Positions 9,159 to 17,090 of a DNA stretch of 64,000 bases are shown in pieces. Origin of the DNA: Bacteroidota bacterium. Lineage in GTDB: Bacteria; Bacteroidota; Bacteroidia; Chitinophagales; Saprospiraceae. The position numbers and the translations under genes are program-made. Numbering within the stretch: position 1 is the first letter of the stretch; every line of letters begins with the position of its first letter. The stretch lies in contig WGNL01000004.1 in assembly GCA_016124585.1 (NCBI GenBank), forward strand, positions 1-64,000, read 5' to 3'. Below the pieces are notes generated by a model. The model saw only the letters and a list, made by a program, of their open reading frames with translations, ran no database searches and was not told where the DNA came from.

Positions 9159-10025
9159 CTATCTTTCAAATATTTCCTTCAAATTTCCCCTGATATTATT
9201 GCTGATTCGGTTCAGTGGCAAATCATTGGCATCCTGCCCGAATGGGTCTTCTATTTCCTCCGCAATGATTTCAATGCCTGCAAATGTATAGAATACCAAT
9301 GGTATGATAACCGTTGACCAATATCCAAATTCAGATACAAAACCAATTGGCATGGTGAATATATAGAGGAATATAACCTTCTTTAAAAATAAGCTATAGG
9401 CATAGGGTATGGGCGTTTTTTGTATGCGCTCACATGCGCCTATATTGTCGGTAAAGGATTGTAGCTCGGCATTTATATAGAGCAGTTGCTCTCCAGTTAT
9501 TTTATTCAAATGGTATAGCTCATTTACTTCTTTGTAAATAGCCTGCATTACGGCATTCGGCAAATGCGCTTTTTTCCGAAACTCGGCAATAGGGTAGCGG
9601 TCAGTGTCCTCAAAGTCATCGGGATTGAAGCCATTGCGGAGATGCCATTTCATTGCCATCACTTGGTTGTTGATCAATGCCTGAAACCGCTGACGGGTGG
9701 CTTCGTCTTCTACCAGATTGCTCAGTTTAAGGGCCAGATTCCGGGAATTATTAACCACGGCGCCCCAAATCTTACGGCCTTCCCACCAACGATCGTAGGC
9801 AGTATTGGTACGGAACACCAAAAGTAATGAAAGCACAAAACCGACCAAGGAATGCACGATGGTGGTATTCTTGAATTGGGCATGAAAAACATCCAGTTCC
9901 AAATAGGCAACCAGCGCTGTATAGGCTGCAACCCCTAGCATTGCTGGAAACAATTGTCGGAAAGTGTCGCTTTTATGGAATACAAAAATGAGCTTCCACC
10001 AGGATTTTGGATTGTAGTCTACCAT
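9159..10025 (-). CDS. Bestrophin-like chloride channel family protein
   Basis: A 288-residue integral membrane protein of the bestrophin/UPF0187 family, whose members form pentameric anion or cation channels. Family marks are the N-terminal KSWWKLIFVFHKSDT, the pore-region helix after it, and FRTNTAYDRWWEGRKIWG around residues 70-87. Four hydrophobic segments are visible (about 24-45, 52-72, 200-222, 225-250). The C-terminal PFGQDANDLPL is also conserved in the family. I chose the ATG at 10025; the open frame reaches 12 codons further without family similarity. It is monocistronic. Confidence 0.87.
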   Translation of the reverse strand: MVDYNPKSWWKLIFVFHKSDTFRQLFPAMLGVAAYTALVAYLELDVFHAQFKNTTIVHSLVGFVLSLLLVFRTNTAYDRWWEGRKIWGAVVNNSRNLALKLSNLVEDEATRQRFQALINNQVMAMKWHLRNGFNPDDFEDTDRYPIAEFRKKAHLPNAVMQAIYKEVNELYHLNKITGEQLLYINAELQSFTDNIGACERIQKTPIPYAYSLFLKKVIFLYIFTMPIGFVSEFGYWSTVIIPLVFYTFAGIEIIAEEIEDPFGQDANDLPLNRISNNIRGNLKEIFER

Positions 10026-10198
10026 GTTGCTACGGACGTTGATTTGGCGGCAAAGATGCAATCTTTGGTTAAAATTGACCGCTCTTTCATACCTGTTATT
10101 CTGTTTTATTAGGTGACATGCTCATGCTGCTTGTCGGTTAAAGGGTTTAGGAGTTTTGAGGAACTTAGTTTTATTCATGTTTTCTTTTGTTTGACATC

Positions 10199-10490
10199 CG
10201 CATACTAATACTTGCCGCTCCCGAAGCGATACTTTTTGGCTGCGAACCGATACTTTATGTTTGAGAAGACATGTTTTTTTAAAAACATGAAATACTTTTT
10301 GTTTGTTAATTCATCTTCTGCCAATGCGAACGCATGTTTTTTCAAAACTTGCGCATACTTTTTTCATGCGAACTCATGTTTCCCTTATGCGAACGCATCT
10401 TTTTACTATAAGATGAGATACTTCTTGTTTGTTAAGCTATGTTCCGCCGATGCGAACCAATACTTTCTGTTTTTTTTTATTAAAATTTAA
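10199..10490 (+). repeat. Degenerate 21-bp tandem repeat array
   Basis: About thirteen units of exactly 21 bases run from 10199 to about 10471, with a consensus near TGCGAACGCATACTTTTTGTT's first 20 bases. The core TGCGAAC occurs at 10241, 10325, 10367, 10388 and 10451, all separated by multiples of 21 (84, 42, 21, 63). The other units are diverged but keep the following 'ATACTTT' or T-tract. One plus-strand frame is open through the whole array (from an ATG at 10257 to a stop at 10490) and would encode a heptapeptide repeat of the type A-N-x-Y-F-L-F. The T-tracts recur every two helical turns, so the region may be curved. Confidence 0.75.
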
Positions 10491-10818
10491 ACAAAATTGA
10501 GCTCAAAATTTGTATGTTTATAGCAATGACTATACATTTGTCAAATGTTCCAAAAGTGAAGGTGGTAGCTAGTTCAGTTGGATATAGGAACTAATCTTTT
10601 AAGACAGCACATTGGCAAGAAATTAGGGTCTAAGAATCGTCATAAGCTTATGTTCGTATTGCCCTTATATTGCTAGGTCAATGTATTGCACTTAAAAAGA
10701 ACGATTTCAATGTATATAATCAAATATTTTTAACCAAGCCGCTCAATTTATAGCAATATAACCCGTGTAGAACCGAGTTGATGCCCTAAATCAAACGGCT
10801 CCTTAAATCAACACCCAT
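10491..10818. other. AT-rich gap without a recognisable gene
   Basis: Upstream region of the gene at 10819. A short phrase (TTTATAGCAAT) occurs twice, near 10518 and 10748. I see no gene or RNA fold in it. Confidence 0.5.
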
Positions 10819-11742
10819 ATGGATGCATTGACCAATGCCTACATCAAGATGATGACTGATGTAGAAAAACTCTATGATGCCAACCAGGCAATATTGGACA
10901 ACATACCAGCCTTTGCTGCCAAAATGGTTGTTTTCAAAAACCATAATGCCACTATTGGACTGCTATTGCCACTGGCCGAAGAAACCACCAAGCCTACGAC
11001 CAACGAACGGGACTTGATACTGGAGAATATGTGCTTAGCCGCCGAAAAGGTCTGCAAGCCTGTGCAGGCTTATGCTGCCAGTATCAATGACCTTTTGCTG
11101 GAAGGAAGCATGAATTGGACGGCGGATAGCCTTGGTAGGCAGGTGAAGGACGTGGTAGGCCCAACCTGTGTGAGCATCCATACAAAGGCTACCGAAGTAA
11201 AAACCCCTGCTGCCGATTTTGGCTTGAAGCAATCAGACCTTGACGACCTGGATACCAATAACACGGCATGGGCTGCCAAGCAATCGGCCATCCGTGCCAA
11301 ACAAGTGGCCAGCAGCCAAGCCAAGCGGCAAATACTGAAATCGGTGGCTGACAATAAGAACCTGCTCAACCGCATATTGGACCGCATGGTGGCTACTTTG
11401 TCGGATTCGAACCCCACGCTGGTCGGGCTTTGGAACCAGACCCGCCAAGTGATGGACCCCGGTACCACAGTCACTACCCAGCGTTTTAAAGTGGTGCACC
11501 GCTTAGAGGACAGCAATATGGAACCATTGTATCAAGCGACGGTCGTCATGGAAAAACAGGGCGTGCGACTGGAACTAAAGACTAATTCGCTCGGTGAGGT
11601 AGAGTTCAGGCCCATCAAGCAGGGCATTTATCGGGTGACGGTGAGCCTGGCTGGCTATCAGACCGTGACGTTTTTGGAATTCAGGGTGAAACAGGGGAAA
11701 ATCGGTAAGCAAGAGGTGGAGCTGCTACCTAATGAAGCTTAA
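10819..11742 (+). CDS. Unknown helical protein with C-terminal carboxypeptidase-regulatory-like domain
   Basis: A 307-residue protein without signal peptide or membrane segment. Residues 1-215 look all-helical and match nothing I recognise. Residues about 225-305 form a beta-sandwich of the carboxypeptidase-regulatory-like type, with the usual pattern: LKTNSLGEVEF followed by GIYRVTVSLAGYQTVTF. Such domains often carry or present another domain. Base composition is richer in G+C than the flanking repeats. It has its own strong terminator. No function can be assigned. Confidence 0.65.
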   Translation: MDALTNAYIKMMTDVEKLYDANQAILDNIPAFAAKMVVFKNHNATIGLLLPLAEETTKPTTNERDLILENMCLAAEKVCKPVQAYAASINDLLLEGSMNWTADSLGRQVKDVVGPTCVSIHTKATEVKTPAADFGLKQSDLDDLDTNNTAWAAKQSAIRAKQVASSQAKRQILKSVADNKNLLNRILDRMVATLSDSNPTLVGLWNQTRQVMDPGTTVTTQRFKVVHRLEDSNMEPLYQATVVMEKQGVRLELKTNSLGEVEFRPIKQGIYRVTVSLAGYQTVTFLEFRVKQGKIGKQEVELLPNEA

Positions 11743-11776
11743 GAATGTTATTTTGTTTGCAATTATTTTAAGGTGG

Positions 11777-11808
11777 ACGCCTGCCTCCGTGAGGAGGTAG
11801 GCGTTTTT
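11777..11808 (+). terminator. Strong terminator after the gene ending at 11742
   Basis: A 12-bp stem, ACGCCTGCCTCC (11777-11788) with GGAGGTAGGCGT (11793-11804), GTGA loop, one G-U pair, then TTTTT. Confidence 0.85.
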
Positions 11809-11809
11809 A

Positions 11810-11848
11810 GTAACTCGGTCTGCCAGACCGTGCTTCTCGCACTTGTGC
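11810..11848 (+). repeat. REP element, single copy
   Basis: GTAACTCGGTCTGCCAGACC and the following CGTGCTTCTCGCACTT match the REP family found around the RAYT gene at 61 kb. A decayed second arm may follow (CGGACTTCTCCTGTCC near 11858). It directly follows the terminator. Confidence 0.75.
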
Positions 11849-11888
11849 CAAGTCATCGGACTTCTCCTGTCCCATAAAATTTGCTAAC

Positions 11889-12056
11889 TACTGCCCCAGC
11901 GGGGCAAAATATTTGTAGAAATCCTGATTATCCCAGACCTCAGGCTCCAGCGGAGTGAAATCTATAGAGAATGCTTTCATATTGCTCCCCGCTGGGGCTG
12001 GACATAAAGGTTGCCGCCAATTCCTACAAAGATTACGCCCCGCTGGGGCTAAGGTC
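11889..12056. repeat. Second REP-like family, four palindromic copies
   Basis: Four short palindromes: GCCCCAGCGGGGC (11893-11905), GCTCCAGCGGAGT (11944-11956), GCTCCCCGCTGGGGC (11984-11998) and GCCCCGCTGGGGC (12037-12049). The first two are followed, and the last two preceded in reverse, by a related AT-rich tail (AATATTTGTAGAAAT-like). They therefore point inwards as two direct and two inverted units. The family differs from the CGGACT-type REP. Confidence 0.7.
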
Positions 12057-12340
12057 ATATATATATATTAATACTGAAATAGACGAAAGCTTGAACAAAA
12101 GCTTAGTCTTGAGGCACTTACTGAAACAGTGGGCATTATATTGAATGGTTTGTAGTTCTTGGCAATAGAAGTGATGAAAGTGAAGAGCTTGAGATAACGG
12201 GCTGTAGCTATGAGTTTTTATATGGAAACTAAATTGTAACTTTGATGGAAAACTTGTGTAAACAAAGAGGCCTAAACATAGACTCCCAACAGCAAAGGTT
12301 TTTCATTTTTACTAAGTTTTGTAAACTAAAATAATAAATC
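12057..12340. other. AT-rich gap without a recognisable gene
   Basis: Begins with an ATATATATAT run, otherwise plain. TAAGTTTTG near 12316 resembles a -7 box for the gene at 12341. Nothing else seen. Confidence 0.45.
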
Positions 12341-12931
12341 ATGAAAACCAAATTTTATCAATACTTATTTGCAATTATCTTTACAATCTATACTTTATCA
12401 CTCAATGCACAAATTGCATCAAATGGTAATAACCTTTGGTATGCTAAAGAATTTAGCAAAGAAGAGGCTCTATATCAGTCAAAGAATTTTCTTTTTGAAA
12501 AAATCTTAGGCGCTTCGACTGAAGTAGTACAATTTGAGGTAATTCCTTTAGCTGCATCAAGCTCTGGAGAATTAACTACTTTACTTTATAAGTGTGAAAG
12601 CAAACAAAAAGAAGGGTTAATTTTGGGATTTTATGGGAACTATTGGAATGATGCAGGAGTGATATATCAAGGCTTTGCTTTTAAAAATTTTGAAAAAAAC
12701 CAAGCAGTCGAATTTCTAAACAAAATTCAAGTTGCAATAAAACAAAATTCGAAGTTCTTAAATGATGAAAAGGATAATAACAATATTTATTTCAGATACG
12801 ATGATGTGGATGTGTTAATATGGTCTGCTGTCTCAGATTATTCTATTAGATTATTCTGGAATGGATTTGACAGCACTTGGGAAAGGGTGGCATTTGACCG
12901 CTCTAAGAAACGGTTTGAAAAGAAGATTTAG
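12341..12931 (+). CDS. Unknown secreted protein
   Basis: A 196-residue protein with a clear signal peptide (MKTKFYQYLFAIIF..., cleavage likely after SLNAQ near residue 24). The mature part is rich in Asn, Lys, Phe and aromatic residues and shows no motif I recognise; it could be a small beta-rich periplasmic protein. Its base composition is distinctly AT-richer than the gene at 10819, as is that of the convergent CoiA-like gene next to it, which suggests that both were acquired. Confidence 0.6.
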   Translation: MKTKFYQYLFAIIFTIYTLSLNAQIASNGNNLWYAKEFSKEEALYQSKNFLFEKILGASTEVVQFEVIPLAASSSGELTTLLYKCESKQKEGLILGFYGNYWNDAGVIYQGFAFKNFEKNQAVEFLNKIQVAIKQNSKFLNDEKDNNNIYFRYDDVDVLIWSAVSDYSIRLFWNGFDSTWERVAFDRSKKRFEKKI

Positions 12932-12950
12932 AAATGCATTGAAAATTGAT

Positions 12951-13733
12951 TCATTTGCTCTTTGAGGCTAATGCTCTTTCAATAAAATATTGCTTATCGA
13001 TTGCTTTGACGCATTTAAGCCCTCTATCATCATACATGTTTACCAATTTCCACAATACCTTACCTCCAAAATCAAATAAAACATCACATACCGCATTATA
13101 CCATACTTCTCTCGGCTTCTCCCAATCAAAAAAATGATGCCCAATATAATTTTCTTCAATTTCAGCTTCAATGTCAGAAATGCTATGAATTTCTACCATT
13201 CCAAATTCATTATCATTGTTATAGTAAGGATTTTCTGAAATTCTGAAAAAAACTCTTCCTTGCCATTTTATTTTTTGAGGAAAAAAACGTATGTCTTTTG
13301 CAAAATTTGACTTGGGGTTAGGTAATTTTCCTAAAATATGAAACCTATTCGCAAAACCCAAAGCATTGATAACCCAAACCATTTTTTGATAAAACTTCTC
13401 ACGAGACTCCATCTCTGGTATATCCATAGGTGAGTTTTGAAATTCGATAACTATTCCGCTTTCTGTTTTAATATCAGCAATGTGCTTTTCGCCAGTTTTT
13501 AAGTCAAAATGAACAACTTCCTGCCATTCTTTTGGAAAAAATGATTTCCATTGCCTATGCCATTCTGTTTCAGGTTCCCACCAATCATCACAGTGCTTCA
13601 ATGACTTGTGCGCCCAATGATGAATTTTTTGTGTTCCACATTTTGCAACTGTTTCTTGATTGCAACAATCACATAAACCTTTACCTCCTTGAAAGGCTTC
13701 TCTTTTTTCTCCATCCACATTTGCGTACTTCAT
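12951..13733 (-). CDS. CoiA-like competence-family nuclease
   Basis: A 260-residue protein resembling the CoiA family, putative nucleases linked with DNA uptake or recombination. The N-terminus has a cysteine pair and HHWAHKS (residues about 21-44), typical of CoiA-like zinc or DNA-contact regions. The PD-(D/E)xK-type core is seen as ADIKTESGIVIEFQNS (about 86-101). Low G+C compared with nearby housekeeping genes. It ends 20 bases from the stop of the convergent secreted protein gene and starts 30 bases from a mutS-tail relic. Its role here is inferred from fold only. Confidence 0.65.
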   Translation of the reverse strand: MKYANVDGEKREAFQGGKGLCDCCNQETVAKCGTQKIHHWAHKSLKHCDDWWEPETEWHRQWKSFFPKEWQEVVHFDLKTGEKHIADIKTESGIVIEFQNSPMDIPEMESREKFYQKMVWVINALGFANRFHILGKLPNPKSNFAKDIRFFPQKIKWQGRVFFRISENPYYNNDNEFGMVEIHSISDIEAEIEENYIGHHFFDWEKPREVWYNAVCDVLFDFGGKVLWKLVNMYDDRGLKCVKAIDKQYFIERALASKSK

Positions 13734-13766
13734 GATATTTAAGGCTTAAAACTAAAATTAACTTAC

Positions 13767-13850
13767 CCCTCCTCCGCCAACCGTTTCAACTCATTCAACC
13801 GCATTATACACTCCACCGGCGTCATCGTATTCACATCCATTTTCAAAACT
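13767..13850 (-). pseudogene. Relic copy of the mutS 3' end (copy A)
   Basis: On the minus strand this encodes MDVNTMTPVECIMRLNELK and then RLAEEG before a stop, against MDVNTMTPVECLMRLNELR and KLAEED at the end of the real MutS. By hand alignment 62 of 77 bases agree. It is in the same orientation as mutS, about 6.7 kb away, and the similarity stops shortly before the end of the peroxidase gene. Confidence 0.8.
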
Positions 13851-13877
13851 ATAACTATTAATTGACAATTACCCCAT

Positions 13878-15269
13878 TCACTCCACCGCCAACTTCTTTA
13901 CCCATTTCTCCCTCCGATTTTCTACTACCAACCAATACACCCCAGCAGCAGGCAGGTCAGATCTGTGAAGCTGAAAGCTGTTTGTGCCTTTGAGTGTAAA
14001 TTGTTGAATGGTTTTACCGTTCATGTCCATCAAATGCACTTGCACCTCGCCGACGATTGGTGCTTGGAGGTGAACATTGGTGGTTTGGTGGAAAGGATTT
14101 GGTGCAATGGTGATGCCTTTTTCCGTGAGCCTTTCCTGATTTGATGAAATTGGGTTGAAAGGGTCAGAAAACCGAATATCGGTGAGGAGGCTGGAATCCG
14201 TCAGCGTCAATAGGAAATGCTTCAGGTCTAATTTTTCCTGAGCCGTGAATCCAAAACCCGTGAAATCATTATTGTTGTAATAGCCAATGGATGAATGCGG
14301 ATTCGGCTGGATGCCCTCGCTGTAAAAATCGAGGACTTCATCCAAGGTAGCGAACCGACCGTCGTGCATATAGGGTGCGGTAAGGGCGATATTCCGAAGG
14401 CTAGGACTGCGGAAAAAGCCGTTTACGGAAGGGTTGCCGCTCCAGCCCTCCATCCCTACGTCAATGCTGACAGAATCGAGGCCGTTGTTAGAGGCGTGTT
14501 CGGTATTGAAGTTTGACATATTATGGCAGGTGCTGCAATGTGCCTGAAACGTTAGATAACCGTTCCGCTGTGCATTGGTGAAGCCAGCTTCGTCCGATTT
14601 TATCTTGTCATATTGGGAATTGAAGGTGTTGATAGAACGCACGAATTGGGCGATTGCTTGCGCAATGCGTGCAGCGGTGATTTCGGCGCTGCCAAACGCA
14701 TCGGCAAAAAGCTCAGGATAGAAAGCGGTGTTGGCCAGTTTTGACTCCAATACTTGTAGGTCTTTGCCCATTTCGCCTTCATGTTGGATGGGCAACAGCA
14801 CCATTTGCTCCAAGCTGAGGTTTTGGTAGTCCCAAAATAAATGTTCGTATGGGGCCCAACCCACATCATTCAAACAGGGTGTATTACGTGAGGCCATTGT
14901 GCCTCCAATTCCTTGGCTGAAAGCCCTATTGTCAGCAAAAGAATGCTGCTGTTGGTGGCAGGTCGCACAGGAAATATCATTGGAGGCGGATAATCTTTTG
15001 TCATAGAACAGCACCCGGCCCACTGTAGCAATTTTGTTGTCAATTTTGTTATTGATTGCATCAAAATCCACGTCAATCCAAGTGATGTAATTATTATTGA
15101 TGTATTCAGGAAAGTCAATCTTGTAATTATAAGGTGTTTCAGGAAGGATGGGCATCAAAGTATCCACCACCATCAGGCTAAATGGGGCTTCGGACTGGTT
15201 TTTTGTGGTCAAGGAAATGGAAAGGAAGAAGATGGCCATTAGGCAAATGGGAAGGTAAATTCGTTTCAT
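13878..15269 (-). CDS. Di-heme cytochrome c peroxidase with T9SS sorting domain
   Basis: A 463-residue exported protein of the CcpA/MauG family, which reduces hydrogen peroxide (or oxidises a substrate) using two c-type hemes. Two heme motifs are present: CATCH near residue 98 and CSTCH near 245, with the family segments SASNDISCAT, RNTPCLND and SPSLRNIALTAPYMHDG. An N-terminal signal helix is visible. The last 80 residues form a type IX secretion sorting domain (IAPNPF start, GVYWLVV and a basic end), so the enzyme is probably delivered to the cell surface. It ends 28 bases from the mutS-tail relic. It is monocistronic. Confidence 0.88.
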   Translation of the reverse strand: MKRIYLPICLMAIFFLSISLTTKNQSEAPFSLMVVDTLMPILPETPYNYKIDFPEYINNNYITWIDVDFDAINNKIDNKIATVGRVLFYDKRLSASNDISCATCHQQQHSFADNRAFSQGIGGTMASRNTPCLNDVGWAPYEHLFWDYQNLSLEQMVLLPIQHEGEMGKDLQVLESKLANTAFYPELFADAFGSAEITAARIAQAIAQFVRSINTFNSQYDKIKSDEAGFTNAQRNGYLTFQAHCSTCHNMSNFNTEHASNNGLDSVSIDVGMEGWSGNPSVNGFFRSPSLRNIALTAPYMHDGRFATLDEVLDFYSEGIQPNPHSSIGYYNNNDFTGFGFTAQEKLDLKHFLLTLTDSSLLTDIRFSDPFNPISSNQERLTEKGITIAPNPFHQTTNVHLQAPIVGEVQVHLMDMNGKTIQQFTLKGTNSFQLHRSDLPAAGVYWLVVENRREKWVKKLAVE

Positions 15270-15538
15270 GAGCGTACATTTATTTTAGTGATGAAAAAGG
15301 TAAAAATCCTAACCAAAGTTATAAGTTTTCAATTTGCCATTTTAGCCAGTTTGTGACAAAAGTCAGGTTTCAATAGTTTCCTAATATTTCCAACAAATTC
15401 CTCACTTTCTAATCAAAACAATTGCTATTGTTTAGGTGAACACAGTTTGTTCTATCCTGTTTCCTTAAAAGATTTTAATATTGAGAAATTTGTGGAATAA
15501 TTACCTTTCGGCCAGTTTTCACTTAACCTATTAATACC

Positions 15539-17074
15539 ATGAAAAATGATGTGTACAATGTCATTATTGTTGAGGATGTAGCAGACGAAGCTTTTCTTTT
15601 AGAAAGAGTTGTAAAAAAGGACAACCCAGAGTTCAAATGCACAATTGTTGAGTCATTTGAAGATTTCAAGGAGAAATTTTTAGAAATGGATTGGGATGCT
15701 GTGATTTCAGACTACTCCTTTCCAGAATTTAACGGACTTGACGTGCTCAAATTTGTCAGGGAAAGGAACCAATTGATTCCTTTTATTTTGGTGTCAGGTG
15801 TGATAGGGGAAGAGCATGCCGTTGAGATTATGAAGGGCGGTGCTTCTGATTATGTTATGAAAAGCAGCCTAATAAGATTGCCGGTGGCGCTCCGCAAGGA
15901 AATACTGGATGCAGAATTCAAGGCTAAATCATTAGGTGATCTAGCCTTGATGAAGCAATTGTCATTGATCGCAAAGCATACGACGAATCCAGTAGTAATT
16001 ACAAATGCTGAAAATGAAATTGAATGGGTAAACGAGGCTTTTGTAAAAGCTTATGAATATACGATAGAAGAGGTAACTGGTAAAACCTCAAGAAGTATCT
16101 TGGATGGGCCTGATACCAATTCTGACACCCTTGATTATATAAAGGAAATGGTGGCAAAGCATGTGTCGTTCAGTACAGAAGTGCTGAATTATTCTAAGTC
16201 AGGCAATAAGAAATGGGTAATTGTAAACATTGAACCATTATGGGATGAAAATGAGAATATCGAAAGATATTTTTCCATACATCATGATATTACAGAAAAG
16301 AAAGCCTATGAATCGCAACTGCTTAAGTTAAATAACACACTTGAAATAAGCGTAAAAGAAAGAACAAAGGAATTAGAAGACCTAAACGAAGACTTAAAGT
16401 CGTTTAACCATACGCTTGCAAATAATTTGCAGCATCCTGTTAGTATTATAGGTAGGTGGGTAGACGTATTGGTTAAAAATGAACTTTTGGATTTGCCAGA
16501 GCAAGTTGTTAGTGGTTTGCAAGAGATTAAAAAACATGCGGAAAAGGCCTCCATTGAAATTAACCAGTTGTTGTTGTATTCTTCTGCGGCTCAAAAAATA
16601 GTCAATAAATCAAAATGTGAGATTCAAGATTTGTTGACAGTAATGTCAAGGGAATTGTTTTATGCAGAAGGTAAGGAGGTGCAAAAAATTATTATAGAAG
16701 AGCCGCTTTACCCTTGTTATGCTGATTCAAGCATGATATATCATGTGCTTAAAAATTTACTGTCGAATGCGTTTAAATTTTCGAGCAAGGAAGATAAACC
16801 TGTTGTGAAAATTAGTTCAAGAAAACTGGAGGATACGATAGTCTATTCAGTTGAGGATAATGGTGTTGGCTTTGATATGCGGTATTATGAGCTTTTGTTT
16901 AATCCTTTTTCTCGATTGCACGCCGATTCAGAATTTGAAGGGAATGGAATTGGGTTGTCTATCACTAAAAGATTTGTTGAAAGGAATGGCGGGGAGTTGT
17001 GGGCAGAGAGTGAGGTAGGCAAAGGGTCCGTGTTCAGTTTTTCCATGCCTGCATGGGATGATGGTAAAAAATAG
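15539..17074 (+). CDS. Receiver-PAS-histidine-kinase hybrid lacking the phospho-His
   Basis: A soluble 511-residue signalling protein. Residues 1-125 form a receiver domain (E12/D13, phospho-acceptor D58 in VISDYS, K108). A PAS domain follows (about 133-255, with a PAC-like IHHDITEKK end), then a coiled coil and a kinase core. The ATP-binding domain is intact (NLLSNAFKFS, VEDNGVGFD, EGNGIGLSI). In the dimerisation helix the usual S/A-H-D-L is A294-N-N-L297, so the phospho-histidine position is Asn295. It may therefore not autophosphorylate. First gene of a probable three-gene operon with the kinase and receiver that follow; the next ATG is 16 bases after its stop. Confidence 0.85.
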   Translation: MKNDVYNVIIVEDVADEAFLLERVVKKDNPEFKCTIVESFEDFKEKFLEMDWDAVISDYSFPEFNGLDVLKFVRERNQLIPFILVSGVIGEEHAVEIMKGGASDYVMKSSLIRLPVALRKEILDAEFKAKSLGDLALMKQLSLIAKHTTNPVVITNAENEIEWVNEAFVKAYEYTIEEVTGKTSRSILDGPDTNSDTLDYIKEMVAKHVSFSTEVLNYSKSGNKKWVIVNIEPLWDENENIERYFSIHHDITEKKAYESQLLKLNNTLEISVKERTKELEDLNEDLKSFNHTLANNLQHPVSIIGRWVDVLVKNELLDLPEQVVSGLQEIKKHAEKASIEINQLLLYSSAAQKIVNKSKCEIQDLLTVMSRELFYAEGKEVQKIIIEEPLYPCYADSSMIYHVLKNLLSNAFKFSSKEDKPVVKISSRKLEDTIVYSVEDNGVGFDMRYYELLFNPFSRLHADSEFEGNGIGLSITKRFVERNGGELWAESEVGKGSVFSFSMPAWDDGKK

Positions 17075-17090
17075 ACTAACTTGCGTCATA

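Noticed and set aside
10212-10490. A 92-codon frame over the 21-bp array as a normal gene
   Set aside because: It starts with TTG, is made wholly of the repeat unit, has no clear promoter, and the period alone can keep a frame open. I listed the array as a repeat and left coding as an open possibility.
10199-10490. A CRISPR array
   Set aside because: The units are directly joined with no separate spacers, the repeat is degenerate and no cas genes are in the window.
12057-12069. The AT-alternating run as a regulatory site
   Set aside because: It is a simple dinucleotide stretch at the edge of the palindromic repeats and nothing else supports a function.
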